This document shows positions 23,441 through 33,273 of a DNA stretch of 64,000 nt, one piece after another. Within the stretch, counting starts at the first letter, position 1, and each line of letters begins with the position of its first letter. The notes beneath the pieces were generated by a model. That model saw only the letters and a program-made list of their open reading frames with translations, was not told the DNA's origin and did no database searches. A program made the translations under genes and the position numbers. This DNA comes from Pseudaestuariivita atlantica (GTDB lineage: Bacteria > Pseudomonadota > Alphaproteobacteria > Rhodobacterales > Rhodobacteraceae): the NCBI RefSeq assembly GCF_001205715.1, contig NZ_AQQZ01000004.1:372001-436000 (forward strand), given 5' to 3'.

Positions 23441-23890
23441 ATGGCCGACACGCGTTCGCACGACACCCCGGTGATCCCGCCCTTCATGGGCAAGGCCATG
23501 CTTGGACTGGTTCTGGGCGCCCTGGTCGTCGCCTCGTATGCGCGTCTGACGGACAGGCCCCTGTCGGCCACCCCGCCCGTGTCCGAGGTTGCCATGTCGC
23601 GCGACGTGATCCTGCGGGCCGACCAGTCGGGCCGGATCATCGTGCTTGACCCGATGGGCAGCGCCATCGCGCATCTTGACGAAGCGAAAGGCGGGTTCAT
23701 CGCTGGCGTCGCGCGCGTGTTGCAGCGCGAACGCACAAAGGCGGGCACGGACCTGAACGGTCCCGTCACCGTCTCTCGCCACGAAAACGGACGGCTGTCG
23801 ATCACCGACCCGTCCACCGGATGGAGCGCCGACCTGATGGGGTTCGGCGCAGACAATGCCAGAGCCTTCGCCCGGCTTCTGGCGCAATGA
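23441..23890 (+). CDS. puhC: Photosynthetic complex assembly protein PuhC
   Basis: PuhC is a one-helix membrane protein that influences organisation of the reaction-centre/LH1 core. From ATG 23441 it has 149 residues: a short cytoplasmic start, one helix around residues 18-36 (AMLGLVLGALVVASYARL), and a periplasmic domain typical of the family (RDVILRADQSGRIIVLDP). It starts 5 bases after puhB and is followed by a 98-codon gene and acsF. Confidence 0.9.
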   Translation: MADTRSHDTPVIPPFMGKAMLGLVLGALVVASYARLTDRPLSATPPVSEVAMSRDVILRADQSGRIIVLDPMGSAIAHLDEAKGGFIAGVARVLQRERTKAGTDLNGPVTVSRHENGRLSITDPSTGWSADLMGFGADNARAFARLLAQ

Positions 23891-23900
23891 GGAGAGAACC

Positions 23901-24197
23901 ATGGGATTGCTGACCCGAGAGTTCGAGAAAGTCCCCTGCACCGTCGAGGTGAGCCACAAGTTCGAAAGCCTGCACGCGCATGTGCGGTTCGACGACGGAT
24001 CGGTCATCCACCCCGGTGACGAGGTGAAAGTGCATGGTGCCGAAATCATGGCGCCCTTCGGCGAGATCGTCGTCGAACAGCGCGAGGCCACCATCGTCCG
24101 CGCCTCGTGGCTGGAACGCCAGTGGACGCGCCTGACCGGCGACCTTGAGGTGATGGAGCTGTGCGAGTTCTCCTTCTCCGAGGAGGTGACGCTGTGA
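23901..24197 (+). CDS. Small conserved puh-operon protein, 98 residues, function unknown
   Basis: The gene has its own Shine-Dalgarno (GGAGAGAACC) before ATG 23901 and ends with a GTGA overlap into acsF, so it is certainly translated in this operon. The 98-residue product is soluble, with no signal or helix, and mostly beta in character (CTVEVSHKFESLHAHVRFDDGS, GDEVKVHGAEIM). A small gene between puhC and acsF also occurs in relatives (orf55 position in Rhodobacter). An accessory to the cyclase or to reaction-centre assembly is a guess from position only. Confidence 0.8.
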   Translation: MGLLTREFEKVPCTVEVSHKFESLHAHVRFDDGSVIHPGDEVKVHGAEIMAPFGEIVVEQREATIVRASWLERQWTRLTGDLEVMELCEFSFSEEVTL

Positions 24198-25333
24198 ATA
24201 TTCAGAACCCGCGCACCTCCGGTGCGACGAACATGCACGCCAAGCACACCGCCGACGCCACCACCGTCGAAGAGGGCCTTGCCATCCAGGAAGAGCAGGC
24301 CAAGTACGACAGCCAGTTTGCCACCGACGTGGCGATGCAGAACACCCTGCTGACGCCGCGCTTCTACACCACCGATTTCGACGAGATGGACGCGATCGAC
24401 GTCTCCCCCGTCCGGGCCGAGTGGGACGGGCTGATCGAAGAGATGGAATCAGACCCGAACAAGGGTCATTTCAAGAAGAATGAGGACTGGGACACCGTCG
24501 ATTGGGACGGGATGGAGCCGCAGTTGAAGAAGGAGTTCATCGACTTCCTGATCTCTTCCTGCACCGCCGAGTTCTCGGGCTGCGTCCTTTACAAGGAGAT
24601 GAAGCGGCGCGGCAAGAACGGTGACATCGTGCAGCTGTTCCAACTGATGGCGCGGGACGAGGCGCGGCATGCCGGGTTCATCAACGACGCGCTGCGCGAG
24701 GCGGGGGTTGCGGTGAACCTCGGTTTCCTGACGCAGAAGAAGAAGTACACCTACTTCCGGCCGAAGTTCATCTATTACGCGACCTACCTCAGCGAAAAGA
24801 TCGGCTACGCCCGCTACATCACGATTTTCCGGCATTTGCAGGCCAATCCCGAACACCGCTTCCACCCGATCTTCAAGTGGTTCGAGGAATGGTGCGGCGA
24901 CGAGTTCCGCCATGGCGAGGCGTTCGCGCTGCTGATGAAAACCGACCCGAAGCTGACCAGCGGCATCAACGTCTACTGGATCAAGTTCTTCCTGACGGCG
25001 GTCTATGCCACGATGTACGTCCGTGACCATCAGCGTCCCGCCTTCCACGAGGCATTGGGGGTCGACCCGGACTGGTACGCTCACGAGGTCTATACCAAGA
25101 CATCGAAGCTCAGCGAACAGATCTTCCCGATCACGCTGGATATCGAGCATCCGCGCTGGCAGCGCGGGCTGGTGCGGTTGCAGAAGGCCAATGCCGACCT
25201 TGCAGCGGCCAACAATTTTCTTGCGAAAATTGTGGCGCAGGCGCAGGCGGGTGCGGCGTTCCTGTCGCTGCTGACGATCCCGGCCATTCGCCATGACGTG
25301 CCCGATAGCGTCCGGCTGGAGCCTGCGTACTGA
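24194..25333 (+). CDS. acsF: Aerobic Mg-protoporphyrin IX monomethyl ester cyclase, di-iron subunit
   Basis: AcsF uses O2 at a di-iron centre to form the fifth ring of protochlorophyllide. The start is GTG 24194: AGGAGG lies 8 bases before it and the codon overlaps the previous stop. An ATG at 24233 is the alternative. The 379-residue protein carries the ferritin-like ligand segments DFLISSCTAEFSGCVLYKE, RDEARHAGF and EEWCGDEFRHGEAF. Its presence shows that pigment can be made in air; the anaerobic BchE is not in this window. Confidence 0.95.
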   Translation: MNIQNPRTSGATNMHAKHTADATTVEEGLAIQEEQAKYDSQFATDVAMQNTLLTPRFYTTDFDEMDAIDVSPVRAEWDGLIEEMESDPNKGHFKKNEDWDTVDWDGMEPQLKKEFIDFLISSCTAEFSGCVLYKEMKRRGKNGDIVQLFQLMARDEARHAGFINDALREAGVAVNLGFLTQKKKYTYFRPKFIYYATYLSEKIGYARYITIFRHLQANPEHRFHPIFKWFEEWCGDEFRHGEAFALLMKTDPKLTSGINVYWIKFFLTAVYATMYVRDHQRPAFHEALGVDPDWYAHEVYTKTSKLSEQIFPITLDIEHPRWQRGLVRLQKANADLAAANNFLAKIVAQAQAGAAFLSLLTIPAIRHDVPDSVRLEPAY

Positions 25334-25382
25334 TGGCACCTCGTCGCGCCCTTGCATGCGCGCCTCGGGACAGGGGGCGCTT

Positions 25383-26183
25383 GTGACCAGCCCCTGGATC
25401 GCTGCGGCCTTCGCGCTGTTTGCCTGGTGGTTTTCCACCGGGGCGATCCTGTTCGCGGTGCGCGTGGCGGACCGGGCGAACAGGGGCACGGCGCTGACGG
25501 TTCTGTCGCTGCCCGTCTTCGCGCTGGGCGTCTGGGGGCTGAGCACCACGTTCCATATCGAAACGCCCATGGCAGCCACCTATGCATTCCTGTCGGCGCT
25601 GGCGGTCTGGGGCTGGATCGAACTGGCCTTCCTGACGGGAGAGATCACCGGGCCGAATACCTCCCCCTGTCCCGAGGGCGTCCCGGAATGGGAGCGGTTC
25701 CTGCGGGCATGGGGCACCGTGGCTTATCACGAGATACTTCTGACCGCCGCGCTTATCGCGATCCTGTGGTTCGGCTGGGGGGCACCCAACGCATTCGGCC
25801 TCTGGACCTTCGTGGTGCTATACTTTGCGCGGGTGTCGGCCAAGCTGAACCTCTATGCCGGGGTGCCGCGCATCAACGTGGAATTCCTGCCCGCGAAGCT
25901 GACGCACCTGCAAAGCCATTTCCGGATCGCACCGATGAACTGGCTCTACCCCGTGTCGATCACCGCGCTGACCTTCGCCACCGCCTGCTGGCTGGAGCGG
26001 CTTTACGCGGTGAGCGCGCCGGCGGACGTGACGGGCTTTGCCCTTTTGGCGGCGATCACGACGCTCGCCCTTCTGGAACACTGGCTGATGGTGCTGCCGC
26101 TGCCGGATGCGAAACTCTGGCGCTGGATGCTGCCCGCGCCCAAACGACAAGACACGACAAGGGAGATGGCCGATGGACTTTGA
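25383..26183 (+). CDS. puhE: Photosynthesis-cluster membrane protein PuhE
   Basis: PuhE modulates bacteriochlorophyll production and reaction-centre levels in Rhodobacter; its biochemical role is unclear. GTG 25383 ([20 protein letters not shown]) was chosen because AGGGGG precedes it and the length of 266 residues matches the family (about 270). The protein is strongly hydrophobic with about seven helices and the segments [16 protein letters not shown] and [17 protein letters not shown]. It overlaps the hemA start by 11 bases. Confidence 0.9.
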   Translation: MTSPWIAAAFALFAWWFSTGAILFAVRVADRANRGTALTVLSLPVFALGVWGLSTTFHIETPMAATYAFLSALAVWGWIELAFLTGEITGPNTSPCPEGVPEWERFLRAWGTVAYHEILLTAALIAILWFGWGAPNAFGLWTFVVLYFARVSAKLNLYAGVPRINVEFLPAKLTHLQSHFRIAPMNWLYPVSITALTFATACWLERLYAVSAPADVTGFALLAAITTLALLEHWLMVLPLPDAKLWRWMLPAPKRQDTTREMADGL

Positions 26184-27387
26184 CGGGCTGTTCAACGAAC
26201 AACTGGACGTGCTGAAAGACGAGGGCAACTATCGCATCTTCGCCGAGCTCGAGCGCCGCTGCGGTGCCTTCCCGCGCGCGCGCAGCCACGATGACGACGC
26301 ACCAGACGAGGTGACGGTCTGGTGTTCGAACGACTACCTTGGCATGGGCCAGAACACCGAGGTGCGCGCCGCGATGAAACGCGTGATCGACGAGTGCGGC
26401 GCGGGCGCGGGGGGCACGCGCAACATCTCGGGGACCAACCACCACCACAAGGTGCTGGAGGCGGAACTGGCCGACCTGCACGGCAAGGAAAGCGCGCTGC
26501 TGTTCACCTCGGGCTACGTGTCGAACTGGGCGGCCTTGTCGACGCTCGGGGCGCGGCTTCCGGATGCGGTGATCCTGTCGGACGAGCTGAACCATGCCTC
26601 GATGATCGAAGGCATGCGCCACGCCCGCTGCCAGAAGGTGATCTGGAAGCACAACGACCCCGAAGACCTTGACCGCAAGCTGACCGCGCTTCCGTCGAAC
26701 GCGACCAAGATCGTGGCGTTCGAGAGTGTCTATTCGATGGACGGCGATATCTGCCCGATGCAGGAAATCGTCGAAGTGGCCGAGAAACACGGCGCCATGA
26801 CCTATCTCGACGAGGTGCATGCCGTGGGCCTGTACGGTCCCCGCGGCGGCGGCATTTCCGAACGCGAAGGGCTGGCTGACCGGATCACGCTGATCGAGGG
26901 CACGCTGGGCAAGGCCTATGGCGTTGTCGGCGGTTACATCACCGGGTCCGAGGCGCTGTGCGACTTCGTCCGGTCCTTTGCCAGCGGGTTCATCTTTACC
27001 ACGGCATTACCCCCGGCAGTGGCGGCGGGCGCGACCACCTCGATCCGGCACCTGAAGGCGTCGAGCGCAGAGCGCAAGCGCCAGCGCGAACAGGTGGCCA
27101 AGCTGCGCGCCGCGCTTGACCGCGAAGGCATCCCGCACCTGCCGAACCCGTCCCATATCATCCCGGTGATGATCAAGGATCCGGTCAAATGCCGCCAGAT
27201 CGCCGATATCCTGATGCAGGATTACGGGATCTACGTGCAGCCGATCAATTACCCGACCGTCCCGAAAGGCACGGAGCGGCTGCGCTTCACCCCCGGCCCG
27301 CTGCACACCGATGGCGACATCGACCGCCTTGTCACGGCGCTGAAGACGCTGTGGAAGCAATGCGCCATCGCTCACCAGGTGGCGTGA
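26173..27387 (+). CDS. hemA: 5-aminolevulinate synthase
   Basis: ALA synthase condenses glycine and succinyl-CoA (C4 or Shemin pathway), the entry to haem, B12 and bacteriochlorophyll. The 404-residue PLP enzyme has the glycine-loop segment [29 protein letters not shown] and the PLP lysine at K247 ([12 protein letters not shown]). ATG 26173 has GGGA 9 bases upstream and overlaps puhE. Being last in the puh operon couples tetrapyrrole supply to photosystem synthesis. A second ALA synthase elsewhere is likely, as in Rhodobacter (hemT), but cannot be seen here. Confidence 0.96.
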   Translation: MDFDGLFNEQLDVLKDEGNYRIFAELERRCGAFPRARSHDDDAPDEVTVWCSNDYLGMGQNTEVRAAMKRVIDECGAGAGGTRNISGTNHHHKVLEAELADLHGKESALLFTSGYVSNWAALSTLGARLPDAVILSDELNHASMIEGMRHARCQKVIWKHNDPEDLDRKLTALPSNATKIVAFESVYSMDGDICPMQEIVEVAEKHGAMTYLDEVHAVGLYGPRGGGISEREGLADRITLIEGTLGKAYGVVGGYITGSEALCDFVRSFASGFIFTTALPPAVAAGATTSIRHLKASSAERKRQREQVAKLRAALDREGIPHLPNPSHIIPVMIKDPVKCRQIADILMQDYGIYVQPINYPTVPKGTERLRFTPGPLHTDGDIDRLVTALKTLWKQCAIAHQVA

Positions 27388-27394
27388 CGGAGGG

Positions 27395-27416
27395 AGAATT
27401 TTCGTACGGAAATTCT
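27395..27416. terminator. Palindromic bidirectional terminator between hemA and the 2OG oxygenase gene
   Basis: AGAATTTTCG (27395-27404) pairs with CGGAAATTCT (27407-27416), with one G-U pair, and AT-rich arms give U runs in both directions. It lies between convergent genes, 7 bases after hemA and 7 before the next stop. Confidence 0.7.
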
Positions 27417-27423
27417 GGCTGGC

Positions 27424-28224
27424 TCAGGCGTAGGTGGTGCGCCCGTAAAAGCCCATCTGCTCTTCGCGGGTGAACATCGCGCCGGGGCGTTCATAATAGG
27501 TCAGAACCGCGATCATTCGCGGGCGATCCCCGACCACGGGGGTCACACGGTGTGGCGTGTTCACACCCTTGAACACGTTCAGCGTCCCCGGCACGACCGA
27601 CATGGATTTCATCTGCGGGTCATCCCCTGCCAGAAGCTGTGCGACACCCTCGTAATTCGGATCGTCGGGTGTGCGCAGGCCCGTGCGGTATTCGAACGCG
27701 CCGCCCTCGTCCGGGGCCTGCAGCAACAGCGTGACCGTGAATTCCGAGCGGTCGAAATGCCAGTTCAGCGCCTGCCCCTCGGCGTATTGCATGACGTTGA
27801 ACGCCGCGAGCGGGTCGTCCATCGGATAAAGCGCGGGCTTGTCCATCACGGTGGCAAGGAAATCGATCAGCGGTTGCCAGCGATAGATCTGCCCGACAAG
27901 CGACCCGTCCAGCTGGTCCGAACACAGCGTGTTGTTCGACGTATCGAACGGGCGCAGGGCGGGGTGATCGGGGGCGAGGCCCGGCACCTCCTTGCGGAAA
28001 TAGACGTTGTGGGTGCGCGCGTGGTTGAAGCTTTCGGTGGCCATCTTCGGCTTGTGGCGGTCGGCCTCCGTCTGCGCGGCGGCAGCCGTCACGAAAGCGT
28101 CGAGGTTGAACATCCCTTCGGCTTCCATCTCGCTCCGGCAGCGCGCGACAAGCGCCGCGTAGGCGTCCGATCCGGGCGCGTCGAGGGGGAAGTCGGCGAG
28201 GTTGAGCGCGGAGTGGAGGGTCAT
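27424..28224 (-). CDS. 2-oxoglutarate/Fe(II)-dependent oxygenase of unknown substrate
   Basis: A 266-residue protein with a jelly-roll dioxygenase core. The iron-binding triad is H156-x-D158 (NWHFDRSEF) and H225 (NTPHRVTPV), and R236 (GDRPRMIAVL) fits the 2-oxoglutarate carboxylate contact. An N-terminal 140-residue region (ATESFNHARTHNVYF) is family-specific. It overlaps galM by 4 bases (ATGA) and is the last gene of the xylB-xylA-galM operon. Whether it acts on a sugar, an amino acid or an arsenic/phosphonate-type small molecule cannot be told from sequence. Confidence 0.85.
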   Translation of the reverse strand: MTLHSALNLADFPLDAPGSDAYAALVARCRSEMEAEGMFNLDAFVTAAAAQTEADRHKPKMATESFNHARTHNVYFRKEVPGLAPDHPALRPFDTSNNTLCSDQLDGSLVGQIYRWQPLIDFLATVMDKPALYPMDDPLAAFNVMQYAEGQALNWHFDRSEFTVTLLLQAPDEGGAFEYRTGLRTPDDPNYEGVAQLLAGDDPQMKSMSVVPGTLNVFKGVNTPHRVTPVVGDRPRMIAVLTYYERPGAMFTREEQMGFYGRTTYA

Positions 28225-29198
28225 GCGATCTCGATCGTTGTTGTCTGGGTGTAGGGGGCGTCGGGCGTTGCGATGGAGGCGGGAAAGCCCTTGTTCAGCG
28301 CGTCGGGATACCCCTGCGCTTCGAGGCAGAGCGCGGCAAAGGGCAGGTGGCGCGGGCCGGGCATCGGCGTGCCGTGCGGGCCCAGCGTGACCGAGGAATA
28401 GACTTGCAATCCCGGCTGGTCCGTCCAGAGCCGCAGGCGCAGCCCGTCCGGCGCGGTCAGGGTCGCCGCAGGGCCTTCGCCGGGGTCGAGGACAACATTG
28501 GCATCGCTGCCCTCGCGGTCGGGATCGGCCAAACCCAATCGGCGCGGTTTGCGGAAATCGTAAATCGTGCCGTCAACTGGCGCGACTTTCCCCAGCGGAA
28601 TCAGGTCGGGGCCGTTGGGGGTGTAGTTCGACGCGCGCAGTTGCAGCACGTGGTCCATCACGTCGCCATCGCCCATCAGGTTGAAATAGCTGTGCTGCGC
28701 AAGGTTCACCGGGCTGGGCCTGTCCACGGTGACTTTCATGTCGTACCGCAACGCCGCCCCGTCGAGCGTCATGGTCACGCTTGCCTCTGCCTTGCCCGGA
28801 TATCCCTGGTCGCCGTCCTCCGAGGTCAGCGTCAACCGTACCGCGCGGGACCCGTCCCGTTCCATCCGCCAGTTGCGCCAGCCGAACCCGCCGGGGCCGC
28901 CGTGGATGTGATCAGGTCCGGCGTTGCGGGGCAGGGTGTGCGTCTGGCCGTCCAGCGTGAAACGCCCGCCGCTGATCCGGTTCGCCACGCGCCCGATCAC
29001 GATGCCCATGGCCACCGGGTTGGCGATGTAATCCGCCGGGTTGCCATAGCCGAGCACGACCGACCGGTGCGGGCGGCTTTTAACCTCCCACGCTTGGATC
29101 GCGCAGCCGATGGACAGCACGGTGATCCGCGCCTTTTCCGTCTCTAACACGGCTGTTTCGATGTCTCTCGGATCGATGGCCGGGCGGTCCTCAGACAA
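28221..29198 (-). CDS. galM: Aldose 1-epimerase (mutarotase)
   Basis: Mutarotase interconverts alpha and beta anomers of aldoses, here probably xylose for XylA. The catalytic His lies in [12 protein letters not shown] and the catalytic Glu in [13 protein letters not shown]. The N-terminal substrate His is in [17 protein letters not shown]. No in-frame ATG fits. TTG 29198, overlapping the xylA end, gives 325 residues and a complete first strand; GTG 29150 would truncate it. It overlaps both neighbours and so belongs to the xyl operon. Confidence 0.88.
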   Translation of the reverse strand: MSEDRPAIDPRDIETAVLETEKARITVLSIGCAIQAWEVKSRPHRSVVLGYGNPADYIANPVAMGIVIGRVANRISGGRFTLDGQTHTLPRNAGPDHIHGGPGGFGWRNWRMERDGSRAVRLTLTSEDGDQGYPGKAEASVTMTLDGAALRYDMKVTVDRPSPVNLAQHSYFNLMGDGDVMDHVLQLRASNYTPNGPDLIPLGKVAPVDGTIYDFRKPRRLGLADPDREGSDANVVLDPGEGPAATLTAPDGLRLRLWTDQPGLQVYSSVTLGPHGTPMPGPRHLPFAALCLEAQGYPDALNKGFPASIATPDAPYTQTTTIEIA

Positions 29199-30495
29199 AG
29201 CGGTTGACCCAGTTTTCCAGTTGCTCCTGCCGGCCGGAACTTGGTTCGGGATTGATTTCGTCATCCAGAACGCGCTGCGTGATGGTGGCGAGGTCGCTGT
29301 CGAACATTGCCTTGGCTTCGGGCGTGTTCCAGCCCGCGTAGCGTTCGGCCAAAGCCTGCTCCATACCGCCGTCGTCCAGCATCGCCAGTGCCGCCTTGAA
29401 CCCCCGCGCGCAGACATCCATGCCGCCGACATGCGCGGCCAGAAGGTCCTCGGCATCCAGCGACTGGCGGCGCAGCTTGGCGTCGAAATTGGTGCCGCCC
29501 GTGGTAAAACCGCCCGCCTTCAGGATGTGATAGTAACACAGCGCAACTTCCGGGACGTTGTTGGGGAACTGGTCGGTGTCCCAACCGGATTGGTAATCGT
29601 TGCGATTCATGTCGATCGACCCGAAAACGCCCAAGGCAGCGGCGGTCGCGATCTCGTGCTCGAACGAATGGCCAGCAAGGATCGCGTGCCCCTGTTCGAG
29701 GTTCAGTTTCACCTCTTTTTCCAGCCCGTATTTCTGGAGGAAGCCAAAGCACGTGGCGGCGTCGTAATCATACTGGTGCTTGGACGGTTCCTGCGGTTTC
29801 GGCTCGACAAGGATCTGCCCCTTGAAACCGATCTTGTGCTTGTATTCGACCACCATCGACAGGAAGCGGCCCATGTGGTCCAGTTCCTGCCCCATGTCGG
29901 TGTTCAACAGCGTCTCGTACCCTTCGCGCCCGCCCCACAGGACATAGTTCTCGCCACCCAGCGCCTGCGTCGCGTCCATGCAGGATTTCACCGTCGCCGC
30001 CGCGAAGGCAAAGACATCAGGGTCGGGATTGGTCGAGGCGCCCGCCATCCAGCGCCGGTGAGAGAACATGTTGGCCGTGCCCCACAGCAACTTGGTGCCC
30101 GTTTCCTCCATCTTGGTGCCGAAATAGTCGGTCATTTCCTGCAGCCCGGCGAGGTTGCCCGCGAAGGTGCCGGTTTCGGGCCGCACATCCGCGTCGTGGA
30201 AGCAGAAATAGGGCTGGCCCAGAAGGCGGAACATCTCGAACGCGGCATCGGCCTTCAGCTTGGCGGTGTCGAGGCTGTCTTGCGGGTGCCAAGGCCGTTC
30301 GAACGTCTGCCCTCCGAACGGGTCGCCGCCTTCCCATGCGAAGGAATGCCAGTAGGCGACGGCAAAGCGCAGGTGATCTTCCATCCGTTTTCCGGCGACG
30401 ACCTCGTCCGGGTCGTAATGGCGGTAGGCGAGCGGGTTGGTGCTATCGGCACCTTCGTATGAAATGGCGTCGATGCCTTTGAAAAAGTCGGTCAT
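29191..30495 (-). CDS. xylA: Xylose isomerase
   Basis: XylA converts D-xylose to D-xylulose in the cytoplasm using two divalent metals. The 434-residue protein is the long class-II type. It has the catalytic-His segment [12 protein letters not shown], the metal-binding [16 protein letters not shown] and [18 protein letters not shown], and the [17 protein letters not shown] motif. It starts 3 bases after xylB and overlaps galM by 8 bases. Confidence 0.97.
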   Translation of the reverse strand: MTDFFKGIDAISYEGADSTNPLAYRHYDPDEVVAGKRMEDHLRFAVAYWHSFAWEGGDPFGGQTFERPWHPQDSLDTAKLKADAAFEMFRLLGQPYFCFHDADVRPETGTFAGNLAGLQEMTDYFGTKMEETGTKLLWGTANMFSHRRWMAGASTNPDPDVFAFAAATVKSCMDATQALGGENYVLWGGREGYETLLNTDMGQELDHMGRFLSMVVEYKHKIGFKGQILVEPKPQEPSKHQYDYDAATCFGFLQKYGLEKEVKLNLEQGHAILAGHSFEHEIATAAALGVFGSIDMNRNDYQSGWDTDQFPNNVPEVALCYYHILKAGGFTTGGTNFDAKLRRQSLDAEDLLAAHVGGMDVCARGFKAALAMLDDGGMEQALAERYAGWNTPEAKAMFDSDLATITQRVLDDEINPEPSSGRQEQLENWVNRFV

Positions 30496-30498
30496 GAA

Positions 30499-31956
30499 TC
30501 AGGCTCCTTGCAGGGCGGAGAGGGCCGGGTAGGTCGCGGTGAACCGCGCATAGGCCGATGAATAAGCGTGTGTGAGGGTCGTGTCGGGATCGATCGTGCG
30601 GGCGATGTCGGGGCGGGTCATGACGCCGGCCACGTCCGCGCCGGTGGCACCGCAGATGGCCAGCCGGGCCGCACCCATCGCCGCGCCGAACTCTCCCTGC
30701 GCGGGCAGGTCGAGCGGGACGCCAAGCACGTTGGCAAGGGTCTGGCACCAGAAGGGCGATTGCGTGCCGCCGCCGATGGCGATGAGCCGGTCCAGCCGCG
30801 CACCCGTGGCTTTCAGCGCCTCCAGCCCGTCGCGCAAGCCAAAGGCCACGCCTTCCATCACCGCCTGTGCCATGTCGGCGGGTCCATGCGCGATATCGAG
30901 CCCGGTGAACCCGCCCCGGATCGCGGCATCGTTGTGAGGCGTTCGTTCACCCGACAGGTAGGGTGCGAATTGCGCGGAGGACGGCCCGGTGGGCGCATCC
31001 GGCAACAGGTCCGACAGCGCCGCCGGGGGTTGCCCGGTGATCCCGCCCAGCCAGTTGAGGCTGTCGGTCGCCGCCAGCATCACCGACATCTGGTACCAGC
31101 GCTCCGGGATCGCGTGGCAGAAGGTATGCACGGCGGTTTCGGGCATCGGTGCGCAGGTGTCCCGCGCGGCGAGGATCACGCCCGAGGTGCCAAGCGACAC
31201 GAACCCCGCCCCTTCGGCCCACGCGCCCACACCGCAGGCGGCCACGGCATTGTCGGCCCCGCCGCCCACGACCTGCACGTTCGAGGGCAGGCCCCAATCG
31301 CGCGCGAGGTCGGCGCGCAGGGTACCCGCCACCTCGGTCCCTTCGATCAGGCGCGGCATCTGCGCGCGATCCATGCCCCCGGCGTCCAGCAAGAGCGCAG
31401 ACCAGTCGCGCGCCGCGATGTCCAGCCACGCGCTGCCAGCGGCATCCGACATCTCTGCCACCGCCTCGCCAGTCAGGTGCCGGATCAGGTAGTCCTTGGG
31501 CAGGTGCACCATCGCGACCCGCGCGAAGATGTCGGGCTCTTCCTCGGCCACCCAGACAAGCTTGGGCGCGGTGAAACCCGGAAAGACGATGTTGCCCGAT
31601 GCCTCCCGCACGCCCGGCGTCGCGTCGAGCCGCGCCGCCTGCGCATGACTTCGCGTGTCGTTCCACAGGATGCAGGGCCGCAGCGGCGCACCGGTGTCGT
31701 CCACCAGCACCGCGCCGTGCATATGCCCCGAAATGGCCAGCGCGCGGACGGCGCTCATCGGGCCGGGATGGTCCGCCGCAAGCGCGCGCATGGCGCTGTC
31801 GCAGGCGGTGATCCAGTGGGCCGGGTCCTGTTCCGACCAGCCGCTTGCCGGGTGCGACACCGAATAGCCCGCCTCGGCCGAGGCTACCGACGCGCCGGTA
31901 TCGTCCACCAGCAGGGCGCGCAGCCCCGACGTGCCCAGATCCAGTCCCAGAAACAT
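30499..31956 (-). CDS. xylB: Xylulokinase
   Basis: XylB phosphorylates D-xylulose to enter the pentose phosphate pathway. The 485-residue FGGY-family kinase opens with the phosphate-binding GLDLGTSGLRALLVDDTG and contains the catalytic-Asp segment VVGGGADNAVAACGVG and the C-terminal adenosine motif AIGGGTQSPFWCQTLANV. It is the first gene of the minus-strand pentose operon. No XylR-type regulator or dedicated xylose ABC transporter is in view; an MFS gene is transcribed divergently 99 bases away. Confidence 0.96.
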   Translation of the reverse strand: MFLGLDLGTSGLRALLVDDTGASVASAEAGYSVSHPASGWSEQDPAHWITACDSAMRALAADHPGPMSAVRALAISGHMHGAVLVDDTGAPLRPCILWNDTRSHAQAARLDATPGVREASGNIVFPGFTAPKLVWVAEEEPDIFARVAMVHLPKDYLIRHLTGEAVAEMSDAAGSAWLDIAARDWSALLLDAGGMDRAQMPRLIEGTEVAGTLRADLARDWGLPSNVQVVGGGADNAVAACGVGAWAEGAGFVSLGTSGVILAARDTCAPMPETAVHTFCHAIPERWYQMSVMLAATDSLNWLGGITGQPPAALSDLLPDAPTGPSSAQFAPYLSGERTPHNDAAIRGGFTGLDIAHGPADMAQAVMEGVAFGLRDGLEALKATGARLDRLIAIGGGTQSPFWCQTLANVLGVPLDLPAQGEFGAAMGAARLAICGATGADVAGVMTRPDIARTIDPDTTLTHAYSSAYARFTATYPALSALQGA

Positions 31957-32055
31957 GCGTCCTCCCGTTTGCCGCTAGTCTGCGAAGTTACCGGCCCGTG
32001 TCAAAATCTAAATCGGCGGATCGACAGCCGCGCGTCGCGCGCCTAGCGTCCCGGC

Positions 32056-33267
32056 ATGGAAACCGACAGCCGATATTCGTGGATCCGCCTCGTGGTGACG
32101 CTCGCGATTGCCGCGATCATCAATGTCGGCATGTGGGCGGTGATCATGGTTCTGCCGCAGGTGCAGGCCGAGTTCGGTGTGAGCCGCGCGGATGCCTCGC
32201 TGCCCTACACGGCCACCATGATCGGCTTCGCGCTGGGCAACATGGCGATGGGCCGCGTGGTGGATCGCCACGGCGTGACGCTCGCTTTGCTGGGTGCGGT
32301 GGCGCTGTTCGCGGCGGCGTCGGTCGCGGCGGCGCTGGCGCCGTCGATCTGGTGGCTGACAACCGCGCAATTCGCCATCGGGCTGGGCACGGCGGCGGGG
32401 TTCGGGCCGCTGATGGCCGATATCTCTCACTGGTTCCGGCGCTTTCGCGGGGTCGCCGTCGCGATCGTTGCATCCGGCAACTACCTGAGCGGCGCGATCT
32501 GGCCGGTCCTACTGTCGGGCCTGTTGGCCGAGGAAGGGTGGCGGGCGGTCTACCTTGCCCTTGCCGCCATCGCGCTGGTGATCGTGGTGCCGTTGAGCCT
32601 GTTCCTGCGCCACAAGATCAGTGCGGGGGCGCGGGCAGTGGCCAATGCGGATGTGGCCGCGCGGGCCGGGCGGATGCCGTTCACGCCCCGGCAGTTGCAG
32701 ATCCTGCTGGCCGCTGCCGGCGTGGGCTGCTGCGTCGCGATGTCCATGCCGCAGGTCCACATCGTGGCGCTGAGCGTCGATCTTGGCTTCGGATCGGCGG
32801 TGGGGGCCGAGATGCTGTCGCTGATGCTGTTCGGCGGCGTCGTGTCGCGGCTGGTCTCGGGGTTGCTGTTCGACCGGCTGGGCGGGCTGGTTACCGTCCT
32901 GATCGGGTCGGGTCTGCAATGCCTCGCCCTGTTTCTCTACCTGCCTGCCCAGGGCCTCGCGTCGCTCTATGTCGTCAGCCTTGTCTTCGGGCTCAGCCAG
33001 GGCGGGATCGTACCTGGATACGCGGTGATCGTGCGGGATTACCTGCCCGCCGAAGAGGCCGGAGCCCGCGTCGGTTTCGTGATCATGATGACGATCCTCG
33101 GCATGGCGCTGGGCGGCTGGATGTCGGGCTGGATCTATGACGTGACCGGGTCCTACGAATGGGCGTTCTGGAACGGCATCCTGTGGAACCTTGGTAACCT
33201 AGCGATCCTCGGCACACTGTTCTGGACCACCACGCGCCGTGGACGGGTGCGCGGGGCTCCCGCCTGA
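32056..33267 (+). CDS. Major facilitator superfamily transporter
   Basis: A 403-residue membrane protein with about 12 helices. The MFS loop motif appears as GRVVDRHGVTLAL in the first half and SGLLFDRLGGLVTVL in the second, and the overall pattern resembles monocarboxylate-type or drug-type facilitators (AEFGVSRADASLPYTATMIGFALGNM). It is divergent from xylB, so sugar or sugar-acid uptake is conceivable, but the sequence does not show the substrate. It converges on the next operon with 6 bases between stops. Confidence 0.85.
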   Translation: METDSRYSWIRLVVTLAIAAIINVGMWAVIMVLPQVQAEFGVSRADASLPYTATMIGFALGNMAMGRVVDRHGVTLALLGAVALFAAASVAAALAPSIWWLTTAQFAIGLGTAAGFGPLMADISHWFRRFRGVAVAIVASGNYLSGAIWPVLLSGLLAEEGWRAVYLALAAIALVIVVPLSLFLRHKISAGARAVANADVAARAGRMPFTPRQLQILLAAAGVGCCVAMSMPQVHIVALSVDLGFGSAVGAEMLSLMLFGGVVSRLVSGLLFDRLGGLVTVLIGSGLQCLALFLYLPAQGLASLYVVSLVFGLSQGGIVPGYAVIVRDYLPAEEAGARVGFVIMMTILGMALGGWMSGWIYDVTGSYEWAFWNGILWNLGNLAILGTLFWTTTRRGRVRGAPA

Positions 33268-33273
33268 ACCGCG

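Noticed and set aside
28221-29456. Longer open frame for galM starting at 29456
   Set aside because: The first 86 codons overlap the coding end of xylA and do not resemble an epimerase.
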